From Diplocloster modestus (GTDB lineage Bacteria; Bacillota; Clostridia; Lachnospirales; Lachnospiraceae): a DNA stretch of 64,000 bases. The stretch is from contig NZ_JAHQCX010000007.1 of the NCBI RefSeq assembly GCF_019042245.1, forward strand, positions 61,132 through 125,131, given 5' to 3'. A program made the position numbers and the translations under genes. The notes beneath the pieces were generated by a model. That model ran no database searches and was not told the origin of the DNA. It saw only the letters and a program-made list of their open reading frames with translations. This document shows, one piece after another, positions 1 to 7,314 of the stretch (its first letter is position 1; every line of letters starts with the position of its first letter).

Positions 1-2
1 TT

Positions 3-605
3 GAACACGGTGTTAATCTACCCATTAAAGAATATGCGTTTACAATTTTACTTGCAAATGCTAAAAATCCTTACATTATTTTAAATGATGGTTACTGTGG
101 TGATGGTGGTATTCCAGGATATATTTTTTCTTGGTTACTACCTAATGAATACACTTTATCACATCTTCATGTAGCATTAGCACATGAAACTAATCACAAC
201 GTACGATTTCAATTTATTAAATGGAAGAATGACATCACTCTTGGTGAAATGATAGTCAATGAGGGATTGGCAGAAAACTTTGCAACATTTCTGTATGGTG
301 AAGATAAAGCAGGTCCTTGGGTAACAAAAACTGATATAGAAACCTTAAATGAATATATTAAGCCTATTATTCGGGACGGTTTAAATGTTCAAGGATTAGA
401 AAATCTGAATGCATACCTTTATGGTGATGAAATGGCAGCATTACAAAACTATCCTCAGGTCGGATTACCCTATTGTTCCGGATATGCGTGTGGCTATCAC
501 TTGATTAAACACTACTTGCAAAAGACTGGAAAAAACATTGTCGAAGCAACTCTATTACCTGCAAAAGAAATTTTAAATGCTACGGAGGATTTTTGGAATG
601 AATGA
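3..605 (+). CDS. DUF2268-like putative zinc protease (5' end outside window)
   Basis: The open frame enters from the left edge, so the N-terminus is missing; about 200 residues are visible. A HETNH motif (visible residues 61-65) fits the HExxH zinc-binding helix, and a downstream NEGLAE segment (about 86-91) could supply the third metal ligand. This layout resembles the DUF2268 group of predicted Zn-dependent proteases. The substrate is unknown. The stop codon overlaps the start of the next gene, a MerR/TipA regulator, so the two are probably co-transcribed ICE cargo. The gene is much AT-richer than the chromosome beyond 5.6 kb, consistent with acquired DNA. Family assignment is from motif and local context only. 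Confidence 0.65.
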   Translation, partial: EHGVNLPIKEYAFTILLANAKNPYIILNDGYCGDGGIPGYIFSWLLPNEYTLSHLHVALAHETNHNVRFQFIKWKNDITLGEMIVNEGLAENFATFLYGEDKAGPWVTKTDIETLNEYIKPIIRDGLNVQGLENLNAYLYGDEMAALQNYPQVGLPYCSGYACGYHLIKHYLQKTGKNIVEATLLPAKEILNATEDFWNE

Positions 606-1365
606 AAAAGCTAAAACAGTCCATGAAGTTGCTAAATTAACAGGTATTACTGCTCGAACACTACATTATTATGATGAAATTGGTTTATTAAAACCATCTA
701 TTATAACCGAAGCAAAATACCGTCAGTATACAGACGACGATTTAACTAGGCTTCAGGAAATTTTGTTTTTTAGAGAAGTTGGATTCGCCCTAAAAGAAAT
801 TAAGGAACTGCTGGATTCACCTCATTATGTTCGTTCAGAAGCATTAGAGCGTCATGTACTGATTTTGGAAGCTCAGAAAGAACGAATAGAAGCTTTGATT
901 TCACTTGTAAAAGACACAATCAACGGAAATAAAGAAATTAAATTTTCTGCATTTTCAAATGCAAAAATACTTGAGTTACAATCGCAATTTCAAGAAGAAG
1001 TATTAGAACAATGGGGAAATACTGAAAGTTTCAGAGAATACAAGACTATGTTTTCTTCCCATTCAAAGCAAATACAAGAGAAAGAAATAGAATCTTTTTA
1101 TTCAATGGCTCGCAATATTTTTGAAAAACTAGCTATGTATGAAAATAGTCCTGCGGAAAGTTCAGAAGTACAAGCAATAGTACATGAATGGCAACAATAT
1201 ATTTCTGAACACTTTTATGAATGTAATAAACAAATTTTATCTAATTTGGGAGTTCTCTATATTACAGATGAAAGATTTACCACTTTTATAAATAGATTTA
1301 GTAGTGGAAATCTTGCAGCTTTTTTTAATGAAGCAATACAAATTTTTTGCAGAGGTTCAGAATGA
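598..1365 (+). CDS. MerR-family regulator with TipAS-like ligand domain
   Basis: 255 residues. Residues 1-75 form a MerR winged helix (VHEVAKLTGITARTLHYYDE, then the wing), followed by a coiled-coil dimerisation helix. The C-terminal part (about 120-255) is a helical domain like the TipAS thiopeptide/drug-binding domain of TipA-type activators. Such proteins usually activate their own promoter and drug-response genes. The ATG at 598 is preferred over an upstream in-frame start because a GGAGG at 583-587 lies just before it. It overlaps the stop of the protease gene, and its own stop overlaps the start of the KTR gene, so the three genes look translationally coupled. The true ligand cannot be told from the sequence. 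Confidence 0.82.
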   Translation: MNEKAKTVHEVAKLTGITARTLHYYDEIGLLKPSIITEAKYRQYTDDDLTRLQEILFFREVGFALKEIKELLDSPHYVRSEALERHVLILEAQKERIEALISLVKDTINGNKEIKFSAFSNAKILELQSQFQEEVLEQWGNTESFREYKTMFSSHSKQIQEKEIESFYSMARNIFEKLAMYENSPAESSEVQAIVHEWQQYISEHFYECNKQILSNLGVLYITDERFTTFINRFSSGNLAAFFNEAIQIFCRGSE

Positions 1366-1535
1366 ATATGATGGAGTGGGTTATTTGTCCTATATGCAAC
1401 AATAAAACAAGGATTAAAATACGAAAAGATACACAGCTAAAAAACTTTCCGTTGTATTGTCCAAAATGTAAAAAAGAAAGTTTGATATGCGTAAATAACT
1501 TCAAAATAGAAATTATCAAAGAGCCAGACGCCTAG
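1362..1535 (+). CDS. Small cysteine-rich KTR-domain protein
   Basis: 57 residues if translation begins at the ATG at 1362, which overlaps the MerR stop and has AGAGG upstream; ATGs at 1368 and 1371 are also possible. Two Cys-x2-Cys pairs (CPIC and CPKC) flank the NKTRIKIR segment typical of the 'cysteine-rich KTR' family, found in mobile elements of Firmicutes next to cargo and regulatory genes. The four cysteines suggest one zinc-ribbon knuckle. The function is unknown. It closes the cargo mini-operon and is followed by a strong hairpin. Confidence 0.75.
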   Translation: MNMMEWVICPICNNKTRIKIRKDTQLKNFPLYCPKCKKESLICVNNFKIEIIKEPDA

Positions 1536-1540
1536 ACGCA

Positions 1541-1584
1541 GAGCCGATAATTTATAAGCTATATAGCTTATAGACTATCGGCTC
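1541..1584 (+). terminator. Bidirectional terminator-like hairpin
   Basis: A 22-bp inverted repeat runs from GAGCCGATAA to the complementary TATCGGCTC, with only two non-Watson-Crick positions, and is followed by ATTTTAATTT on the + strand. It lies between the convergent KTR gene and the Xre repressor gene and probably ends both transcripts. Confidence 0.7.
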
Positions 1585-1621
1585 ATTTTAATTTCAATCT
1601 TATTCTTGCAGGCAATAGAAG

Positions 1622-1978
1622 TTATTTATCTTCCATTTCCTTGTATTTGACAATACCATCTGCAACGCTTTCCATGATAACAAGGTCTGCGTCTGTAAAA
1701 TTGTCAATTTTGCTTTCAAGCTGTCTTCGTCTGCTGCTTTTTGCCAGACTATCAGAGGATAAAAAGAACTCATCCACTGATACATTCAGCAGAGATACAA
1801 GGTCGTACAGCACCTGTAAACTTGGGTGCTGCCCTTTATTCTCAATATTGGTTAAATAGCGTGGGTCAATTTCAATCATTGCTCCCACCTGTTCACGGGT
1901 CAAACCCTGTTTTTTGCGGGCTTCTTTTATGGCAAGCCCAAACGCCCTGAAATCATATTTATCTTCTTTTTTACGCAT
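1622..1978 (-). CDS. Xre-family ICE repressor
   Basis: 118 residues. Residues 13-70 form a Cro/C1-type HTH ([20 protein letters not shown]), followed by a short helical tail. Regulators of this kind sit divergently from the ORF7/ORF8-type genes in Tn916-like conjugative elements and repress transfer or excision. The same arrangement is seen here: sigma-like and HTH genes follow on the other strand. TGTACA boxes occur upstream at about 1992 and 2050 and could be operators. Its exact targets are inferred, not shown. Confidence 0.82.
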   Translation of the reverse strand: MRKKEDKYDFRAFGLAIKEARKKQGLTREQVGAMIEIDPRYLTNIENKGQHPSLQVLYDLVSLLNVSVDEFFLSSDSLAKSSRRRQLESKIDNFTDADLVIMESVADGIVKYKEMEDK

Positions 1979-2086
1979 AATACACCACCTCTGTACATTT
2001 TACTGTTCCTGTTGTAATAGCGACAGGTATAGAAAAACGTATTACATAGTTGTACAGTTCCTATTATGCGTATCAAAGATAAAACT

Positions 2087-2200
2087 ATGCTGCCGAAACG
2101 GAAATAAAAAAAACCGTTATTTGGCAGCATACTTTCCCTGCGTCAAAATCACATCATCTTTTCCAGACGACGGTTTAACAAAAGCCGCCGTCTTTTTTTG
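2087..2200 (+). promoter_or_regulatory. ICE control-region hairpins, one terminator-like
   Basis: An imperfect inverted repeat (ATGCTGCC at 2087 against GGCAGCAT ending at 2130) is followed by a hairpin with arms at 2165-2175 and 2183-2193. That hairpin has one mismatch and runs into seven T residues, a classical intrinsic terminator shape on the + strand. No gene precedes it on this strand, so it probably limits a leader transcript that starts upstream of the conjugation-control genes. Confidence 0.5.
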
Positions 2201-2244
2201 CATGAAATATAGATGATTTTTAAAGTCTACTACTTTATACAGAC

Positions 2245-2268
2245 AGCGGCTTACAGGAGGAAGCCGCT
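2245..2268 (+). promoter_or_regulatory. Hairpin presenting the leader-peptide ribosome-binding site
   Basis: A perfect 8-bp stem (AGCGGCTT at 2245-2252 with AAGCCGCT at 2261-2268) encloses the loop ACAGGAGG. The Shine-Dalgarno sequence is in the loop and the ATG begins at the next base (2269). Initiation could therefore be modulated by this stem. Confidence 0.5.
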
Positions 2269-2337
2269 ATGCAAAATATTTTCTTAAATATATCTACATT
2301 CGGTAAACCGTTAAAAAAAGCCATCCACCTACGCTAG
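2269..2337 (+). CDS. Putative 22-residue leader peptide
   Basis: ATG to TAG encodes 22 residues beginning MQNIFLNIST and ending with a basic stretch (KKAIHLR). An AGGAGG lies in the loop of the hairpin directly upstream, and a strong intrinsic terminator follows 50 bp downstream, before the sigma-like gene. This layout (peptide, terminator, conjugation regulator genes) is that of a translation-coupled attenuator, as described upstream of tet(M) in Tn916. I do not recognise the peptide itself, and expression is inferred. Confidence 0.4.
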   Translation: MQNIFLNISTFGKPLKKAIHLR

Positions 2338-2389
2338 AAAAGTCTGACCTGCAATATGGTTTTTTACAATACATAGTAAGAACTATCGA

Positions 2390-2430
2390 AGCACACAAGC
2401 AGAAATATCGTCTGTTTGCGTGCTTTTTTA
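2390..2430 (+). terminator. Attenuator-like intrinsic terminator
   Basis: Arms at 2390-2403 and 2411-2424 pair over 14 bp (two G-U pairs) around a 7-nt loop and run into six T residues. It stands between the putative leader peptide and the ORF7-like gene, so read-through rather than initiation may set expression of the conjugation-control genes. Confidence 0.7.
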
Positions 2431-2571
2431 GTTGGAAGAAAAAGTTTTTAAATTTTTCTTCTCAAAACGCAACTGCACCCCCTGTCCTGTCGGGACTAAG
2501 AGCGAAAAGGGGGAAAGAAGCAGAAATTCCTATCAACTCGCTCCCTTTCAAGGCTGGAAAGGGGGTGAGCA

Positions 2572-2994
2572 ATGATGAAGCCATCTGAATTTCAGACAAC
2601 CATAGAGAACCAGTTTGATTATATCTGTAAAGTCGCTATGGAGGATGAACGCAAAGACTATCTCAAAGCGTTGTCCAGACAGTGTAAACGGGAAACCCTG
2701 TTCTGTGATATGGACGATTACACCGTCAATCTGTTTTCTTCCGAAGACACCTATCCCTCCCATTTCCATACTTTTGAAATGGATGGATTTACTGTCCGCA
2801 TTGAAAACAGCCTATTAGCAGAAGCATTAGAAAATCTGGATGGAAAGAAACGTGACGTTATCCTGAGATATTATTTCCTCGGATTTGACGATACGGAAAT
2901 TTCAAAAATTCTGGAAGTCAACCGTTCTACCATCCAGAGAAGAAGACACGCCGGACTGGAATTTATCAAAAAATTTATGGAGGAAGAAGCATGA
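2572..2994 (+). CDS. Sigma-70 region 4-like ICE regulator (Tn916 ORF7-like)
   Basis: 140 residues. The C-terminal half (about 85-135) contains a sigma region 4-like HTH (DDTEISKILEVNRSTIQRRR). The N-terminal half has no obvious promoter-binding region 2, as in Tn916 ORF7, which drives late excision and transfer genes. GGGGGTGA precedes the ATG at 2572; a second ATG lies at 2575. The stop overlaps the start of the next gene by four bases (ATGA), indicating coupling. Expression is probably gated by the upstream terminator. Confidence 0.78.
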   Translation: MMKPSEFQTTIENQFDYICKVAMEDERKDYLKALSRQCKRETLFCDMDDYTVNLFSSEDTYPSHFHTFEMDGFTVRIENSLLAEALENLDGKKRDVILRYYFLGFDDTEISKILEVNRSTIQRRRHAGLEFIKKFMEEEA

Positions 2995-3230
2995 CAGCAA
3001 AGCACCCTATGATTCCGTTTCCTGTGATTGTCAGGGCTGCGGACGGCGATATTGAAGCAGTCAACCAGATTGTACGCCATTACAGCGGTTTTATTGCCAG
3101 CCGTTCCATGCGTCCCATGAAAGACGAATATGGCAATACCCACATGGTTGTAGATGAAACCCTACGCCGCCGGATGGAAACACGTCTGATTGCAAAGATT
3201 TTATCTTTTGAAATCAGGGAACCAAAGTAA
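2991..3230 (+). CDS. HTH-domain conjugative transposon protein (Tn916 ORF8-like)
   Basis: 79 residues. MIPFPVIVRAADGDIEAVNQ and a conserved HYSGFIASRS segment match the small helix-turn-helix proteins that follow ORF7 in Tn916-like elements. It overlaps the sigma-like gene by four bases and has GGAGGA upstream. In Tn916 this pair helps activate excision and transfer genes; here it precedes a recombinase gene of a different (serine) type. No xis gene is visible between it and the recombinase, as expected if a TndX/TnpX-type enzyme needs none. Confidence 0.75.
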   Translation: MTAKHPMIPFPVIVRAADGDIEAVNQIVRHYSGFIASRSMRPMKDEYGNTHMVVDETLRRRMETRLIAKILSFEIREPK

Positions 3231-3235
3231 AAATA

Positions 3236-3720
3236 ACGCTCTCCTGTGGAAGCATGGACAAGCCCATGCTTCCCAGACAGAGCTTGCCAGTCTATTAAAG
3301 TGCATTATCACCAGTGCATTTTAACAGGCTGACAAAGCCAGATTGTTCCTTGAAAAAGAAAGCGTCTAATCAACGCAGCATAAAGCAGCCGAATACGTTT
3401 CGATAGAAAGAGAGCCGTTGGGCTGGCACGCCGTAACCCACCAAAGGAGGGATGAAACCGGATAGCGATTCCTGCCAGCGTTCCATAAGCAGCTTACCGC
3501 AATAGCTGCCGCCATGACCTTTCTATCGTGATAATGATACTTCCGTACAGCCTTAGTCCGTGTGATGATGTAGCACCGCTGGCAAAGGGTACGGCTGGAT
3601 GAGAACCATGCAGGGGTGAGATTCCCATGAGCTTTAGCGGAAGCTGTTCGGTTTGCTAAGGATGATTCTTTCATAATGAACAAGCATTTTTGCATAGTCT
3701 GTAAACATAGTAAAGACTGT
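3236..3720. other. Non-coding ICE region with successive hairpins
   Basis: About 480 bp without a convincing gene. A perfect 9-bp stem (GAAGCATGG at 3249-3257 with CCATGCTTC at 3264-3272) is followed by an imperfect stem from TTAAAGTGCA (from 3295) to TGCATTTTAA (ending about 3324). The rest contains many short GC-richer pairings. A 109-residue minus-strand frame (3366-3695) has no recognisable domain. A structured RNA, a regulatory leader or a cis-acting transfer site is possible; I cannot decide. Confidence 0.4.
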
Positions 3721-3731
3721 GAGGTGGAATT

Positions 3732-3875
3732 ATGCCAAAAGAAGCAGAAATTTCCTGCAAAAATGTATTTAAGTGTGAAGATAAGTCGGCATTAAAAAAA
3801 GAGTTCAATCAGAAATGGATAGAACTCATCAATCAATTAGAAAAATCCAAAGGACAGGTATTACCTGTAAAATGA
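3732..3875 (+). CDS. Small ICE protein of unknown function
   Basis: 47 residues, beginning MPKEAEISCK and ending GQVLPVK, with a GAGGTGG ribosome-binding site eight bases upstream. It is charged and mostly helical in appearance, with two cysteines. It sits directly upstream of the recombinase promoter, the position where Tn4451/Tn916-type elements carry small accessory proteins. I do not recognise the family and give no function. Confidence 0.5.
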   Translation: MPKEAEISCKNVFKCEDKSALKKEFNQKWIELINQLEKSKGQVLPVK

Positions 3876-3904
3876 TAGACAAACATTTCTCAACACGGTA
3901 TAAT
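3876..3904 (+). promoter_or_regulatory. Near-consensus sigma-A promoter for the recombinase
   Basis: TAGACA at 3876-3881 (5/6 to TTGACA), a 17-bp spacer and TATAAT at 3899-3904 (6/6). It lies 50 bp upstream of the recombinase ATG, so the recombinase can be expressed independently of the upstream module. Confidence 0.75.
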
Positions 3905-3953
3905 AAGTGTAGGTGGAATGTTTGTTTTATCTTCTCTTTAAGGGAGATAAAAT

Positions 3954-5525
3954 ATGATGAACACAAAGTCAAAAGTTGCTATTTATTGCCGCTTATCAGA
4001 AGAAGATAGAAACAAACAACATGAAACTGATGATAGTAACAGTATTCAAAATCAAAAATCCATGCTGATTCAATATGTATTGGAACAAGGTTGGGAAGTC
4101 TACAATATATACAGTGATGACGATTATACTGGTTCAGATAGACGAAGACCAGAATTTAACAAACTGTTAAATGACGCTGAACACCGAAAATTTGATATTA
4201 TCCTCTGTAAAACACAATCCAGATTTACCAGAGAGTTAGAGTTGGTGGAAAAATACATACATGGATTGTTTCCTATTTGGGGGATTCGTTTTATCAGTAT
4301 TGTAGATAATGCAGATACCGCTAATAAAGGAAACAAAAAATCAAGACAAATCAATGGTCTGGTTAATGAGTGGTATTTAGAGGATATGTCAGAAAACATC
4401 CGCAGCGTATTGACTGACCGCCGGAAGAATGGATTTCATATTGGTGCATTTGCTCTTTATGGTTATAAAAAAGACCCCGAACAAAAGGGACACCTGATTA
4501 TTGACGAAGAAGCTGCTGCTGTTGTCAGAGAAGTTTTTACTTTATTTTCACAGGGATATGGCAAAACAGCGATTGCCCGTATGCTGAATGACCGTGGGAT
4601 TCCAAACCCTACGGAATATAAACGGCTTCATGGTTTACGCTATAAGCAGCCTACCAGAAAAAATAGTACCTTATGGAAATATTTTGCTATTTCCGATATG
4701 CTGACAAATGAAATTTATATCGGAAATATGGTTCAAGGAAAATACGGCAGTGTTTCGTATAAGACAAAACAAAATAAGCCCAGACCTAAAGAGGAATGGT
4801 ACAGAGTAGAGGGAACACACGAACCGATTATTGACCGTGAACTTTGGGATAGAGTACAATCTATGGTAGCTGAAAAAGCAAAACCATTTACAGTAGGAAC
4901 CATAGGGCTGTTTGCCAGAAAAGCTCGCTGCATGAACTGTGGCTATACCATGCGTTCTAATAAGCAGACAGATGGAAGACATTATTTACAATGTTCAAAT
5001 CGCCATGTTGCAAAGGACGCTTGCATAGGCTCATTTATTTCTGTGAAGAAGTTGGAGCAGGCAGTTATTTCTGAACTGAACAAGTTATCACAAGAATATC
5101 TTGATAAAGATGAATTGGAACAGAACGTGGAATTTCACTCCAACGTAAAGGAGAAAAAAACTGCTTTAGAAACACAACTTGCTACTTATCAAAAAAAGAT
5201 TGAAGAAGACGCAAAGGTAATCAGAGAACTTTATCTTGATAAAGTAAAAGGGATTCTTTCCGAAAATGATTTCCTGAATTTGTCAAAAGACTTCACAAAT
5301 GACAGAGAACGGCTTGAAAAGCTGGTGATTGAAACGCAAAAACAGCTTGATGTAATTGAGAGAAAAATCCAGACAGGCGATAATCGCCGCCAGCTTATTG
5401 AGCAATACACAAATCTTGAACATTTAGACAGAGAAACCGTTGAAACTCTAATTGATTATATATTAGTAGGAAAACGGATTCCAGGGACAAGAAATGTCCC
5501 GATTGAAATACATTGGAATTTCTAA
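3954..5525 (+). CDS. Large serine recombinase (TndX/TnpX-like ICE integrase)
   Basis: 523 residues. The N-terminal resolvase domain starts with KVAIYCRLS, whose Ser15 is the expected nucleophile, followed by IQNQK and the RFTREL catalytic-loop region. The middle is a recombinase domain, then a zinc-ribbon with cysteines near 326, 329, 347 and 357, a long coiled coil (about 395-475), and a C-terminal segment typical of TndX/TnpX enzymes. The length is close to TndX of Tn5397. AGGGAG at 3941-3946 precedes ATG 3954; ATG 3957 is an alternative. Being the last gene before the chromosomal junction fits a role in excision and integration of the element. Enzymes of this group usually exchange at a GA dinucleotide. 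Confidence 0.92.
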   Translation: MMNTKSKVAIYCRLSEEDRNKQHETDDSNSIQNQKSMLIQYVLEQGWEVYNIYSDDDYTGSDRRRPEFNKLLNDAEHRKFDIILCKTQSRFTRELELVEKYIHGLFPIWGIRFISIVDNADTANKGNKKSRQINGLVNEWYLEDMSENIRSVLTDRRKNGFHIGAFALYGYKKDPEQKGHLIIDEEAAAVVREVFTLFSQGYGKTAIARMLNDRGIPNPTEYKRLHGLRYKQPTRKNSTLWKYFAISDMLTNEIYIGNMVQGKYGSVSYKTKQNKPRPKEEWYRVEGTHEPIIDRELWDRVQSMVAEKAKPFTVGTIGLFARKARCMNCGYTMRSNKQTDGRHYLQCSNRHVAKDACIGSFISVKKLEQAVISELNKLSQEYLDKDELEQNVEFHSNVKEKKTALETQLATYQKKIEEDAKVIRELYLDKVKGILSENDFLNLSKDFTNDRERLEKLVIETQKQLDVIERKIQTGDNRRQLIEQYTNLEHLDRETVETLIDYILVGKRIPGTRNVPIEIHWNF

Positions 5526-5570
5526 GTTCTGTAAAATCTGGTGTCTGGCACACCAGATTATATAGAACTT
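5524..5570 (+). terminator. Two-part palindrome after the recombinase gene
   Basis: AAGTTCT (5524-5530) pairs with AGAACTT (5564-5570), and inside it AATCTGGTGT (5535-5544) pairs with ACACCAGATT (5550-5559). It overlaps the recombinase stop codon and lies 30-90 bp from the ICE end. It could be a terminator, although there is no T-run, or a recombinase-binding arm of the attachment site. Confidence 0.55.
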
Positions 5571-5612
5571 CTACTTAACACTTCTATGTTGCACTTATGC
5601 AGTTGCACCATC
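5571..5612. other. ICE-chromosome junction (attachment-site region)
   Basis: Homology of the cotJC product to its family stops after EDMAADG, and the frame then ends within four codons. The right end of the ICE therefore lies at roughly 5604-5612, where the minus strand reads GCAGATGGTGC. It contains a GA dinucleotide as used by TndX-type recombinases. The exact crossover cannot be fixed without the empty site. Confidence 0.6.
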
Positions 5613-6017
5613 TGCCGCCATGTCTTCGAACAGATCGGTGATCGGATCCCCTTTGGATTGGAACACTTCGGCGGTAAAGGGTACGCCGCCTGCCGACTGA
5701 GGCCACAGGCCTAATGTGTGGTCCACATAATATTTATCAAAACCGGAAGCTTTGATTTCTTCTATAGATAGATTTCTGGTCAGCTGGTAGACGATCGCAC
5801 TGATCATCTCCATATGGGCCAGCTCTTCCGTCCCGATATCCGTCAGCACGCCGGTCACTTCTTTATAAGGCATCGTGTACCGTTGGGACAGATAGCGCAT
5901 GGATGCGGCCAGCTCTCCATCCGGGCCGCCGAACTGGCTGATAATCACCTGAGCCATCTGAGGATTCGTCTGGGTGATTTTTACAGGGTGCTGCAATCTC
6001 TTCTCATATCTCCACAT
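5595..6017 (-). pseudogene. cotJC: cotJC, spore-coat manganese catalase-like, truncated by ICE
   Basis: 140 residues remain of a family that is usually about 190. The visible part has the ferritin-like helices including TEELAHMEMI (metal-binding ExxH) and DLFEDMAADG, then ends in ATA and a stop supplied by the element. The expected last helices, including the second histidine ligand (a REIVHxxRF-like motif), are missing, so catalase-type activity is not expected. The lost 3' part should lie beyond the other ICE end, outside this window. The gene abuts cotJB without a gap. Whether the shortened protein is still made and assembled into the coat is unknown. Confidence 0.85.
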
Positions 6018-6290
6018 TTAGTAGCATCCTCCTTCCTGCCAGGGCCACGGCTGATTGATCCATTCCCAGGACCTGCTGCATCCGGTCGCGGTATCTACTG
6101 TCAACGGTCCGTATAACCGGGCATATTCTTCCAGCGCGTCATTTCTCATCCTGCTGTAATCGTTAAAATATGCCAGCGCATCCTGATCACAGGGATGGGT
6201 GTCCAGATAAAGCAGGACATCGTCCACGGCAAAGCTTACCATATCTATATAATGTAAGAGTTTCTCACGGCTTTGTACGTTCGTATTCAT
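6018..6290 (-). CDS. cotJB: Spore coat protein CotJB
   Basis: 90 residues from the ATG at 6290, chosen because it overlaps the cotJA stop (ATGA) and gives the family length; a longer in-frame start at 6314 would lie inside cotJA. The protein has the conserved LLHYIDMVSFAVDDVLLYLD and ARLYGPL segments of CotJB and ends in an aromatic tail (WEWINQPWPW). In Bacillus it belongs to the inner-coat CotJABC set under sigma-E control. Here it is still intact although the partner gene cotJC is cut by the ICE. Confidence 0.88.
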   Translation of the reverse strand: MNTNVQSREKLLHYIDMVSFAVDDVLLYLDTHPCDQDALAYFNDYSRMRNDALEEYARLYGPLTVDTATGCSRSWEWINQPWPWQEGGCY

Positions 6291-6559
6291 CCTCTGCCAC
6301 CTCTCATTCCACACCAGGGTTTGTCTAGCGACGGGAATATGGTCCCGGTCATCAATGCTTTGTGTACGTCATAGGTCTCTTCCCATCTGGTCCAGGGCAC
6401 GTAGGCCATCCCGACAGGATATTTGTCATTTTTGTCCATGCCGCAGTCAGGGCGGTGCACCGGCTGCATGGGCATCTGATATCTCGAACGTTCCCGATTA
6501 TTTGAAACAGGAACGGCAGCTCTAGCGGTAACGCAATCCGGCTGTCTGCAATCTGCCAT
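6287..6559 (-). CDS. cotJA: Spore coat-associated protein CotJA
   Basis: 90 residues with the CotJA core PVGMAYVPWTRWEETYDVHK and a C-terminal GTIFPSLDKPW. The N-terminal 45 residues are Arg/Pro-rich and variable, as in the family. GAGAGGAG precedes the ATG. It is the first gene of cotJABC; a CATACCAT box at 6595-6602 on the minus strand resembles a sigma-E -10 element, but no convincing -35 was found. Confidence 0.88.
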   Translation of the reverse strand: MADCRQPDCVTARAAVPVSNNRERSRYQMPMQPVHRPDCGMDKNDKYPVGMAYVPWTRWEETYDVHKALMTGTIFPSLDKPWCGMRGGRG

Positions 6560-6630
6560 TTTATAGCTCCTCTCTAAATATTATTTCCATTATTATGGTA
6601 TGAAAATATTTAGGAATTGCCACTTATAAT

Positions 6631-7314
6631 TCATTTCTTATTTTCAATCACCAGGACTTCGGATGAGTCCGCCACGATGATCCGGGAACAGACAGCCGGA
6701 AAATATCCCGTCTCCACCACGCCCGGATAACTGTGCAGCAGATCGGACAGCTTCCGGTAACCGGCCGGGGACGGACTGTGGATATCCAGAATATAATTCC
6801 CGTTGTCCGTACGGAATGTCTGCCCGTTTTCAACGCGAAGAATCGGTGCGTAACCAAGCCCATGGATTTTCTCAGACAACAGGTGCCACCCAAATGGCAG
6901 GACTTCCACCGGCAGCGGAAACGCTCCAAGTCGTGAGACCTGCTTTCTGTGATCCATGATCCAGATCACCTGCTCCGAATAGTATGCCGTGATCTTTTCA
7001 CGGGTTAATGCCCCGCCGCCTCCTTTTACCGCTTCAAAATTTGGATCGATCTCATCCACTCCGTCAATGGTCAGATCTACACGGGAAACCTCATTGATAT
7101 CTGCCAGAGGAATTCCGAATTCTTCCGCCAGCTTCTCCGAAGACCGGGAGGTGGCTACCGCCTGTAACCGCATACCCGCCTTGACCAGTTCCCCTGCCCG
7201 TCTGATCAGGTAATATGCGGTGGACCCGGTTCCCAGGCCCAGGACCATATTGTCCCGGATGTACTCTGCCGCTTTCAGGGCGGCAGCCTGCTTTTGTTCC
7301 TGTTGAATGCGCAT
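6631..7314 (-). CDS. rpiA: Ribose-5-phosphate isomerase A
   Basis: 227 residues. It interconverts ribose 5-phosphate and ribulose 5-phosphate in the non-oxidative pentose-phosphate pathway. Visible RpiA motifs are VLGLGTGSTAYYLI (phosphate loop), DGVDEIDP (catalytic acid region), and KGGGGALTREKI. The ATG at 7314 overlaps the zwf stop by one base (TAATG) and has GGAGG upstream, so the longer upstream reading is rejected. It is the last gene of the pgl-gnd-zwf-rpiA run, placing it with the oxidative branch that makes its substrate. Confidence 0.95.
   Translation of the reverse strand: MRIQQEQKQAAALKAAEYIRDNMVLGLGTGSTAYYLIRRAGELVKAGMRLQAVATSRSSEKLAEEFGIPLADINEVSRVDLTIDGVDEIDPNFEAVKGGGGALTREKITAYYSEQVIWIMDHRKQVSRLGAFPLPVEVLPFGWHLLSEKIHGLGYAPILRVENGQTFRTDNGNYILDIHSPSPAGYRKLSDLLHSYPGVVETGYFPAVCSRIIVADSSEVLVIENKK

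Noticed and set aside
3366..3695. 109-codon minus-strand frame in the ICE non-coding region
   Set aside because: No ribosome-binding site and no recognisable domain, and it overlaps the hairpin-rich stretch. I cannot exclude it completely.
3954..5525. Group II intron as found in Tn5397
   Set aside because: No reverse transcriptase/maturase frame and no domain V-like structure is visible in this part of the element.
6560..6630. Sigma-E promoter for cotJA
   Set aside because: A CATACCAT box is present but no acceptable -35 at the required spacing, so it is mentioned under cotJA and not listed as a promoter.
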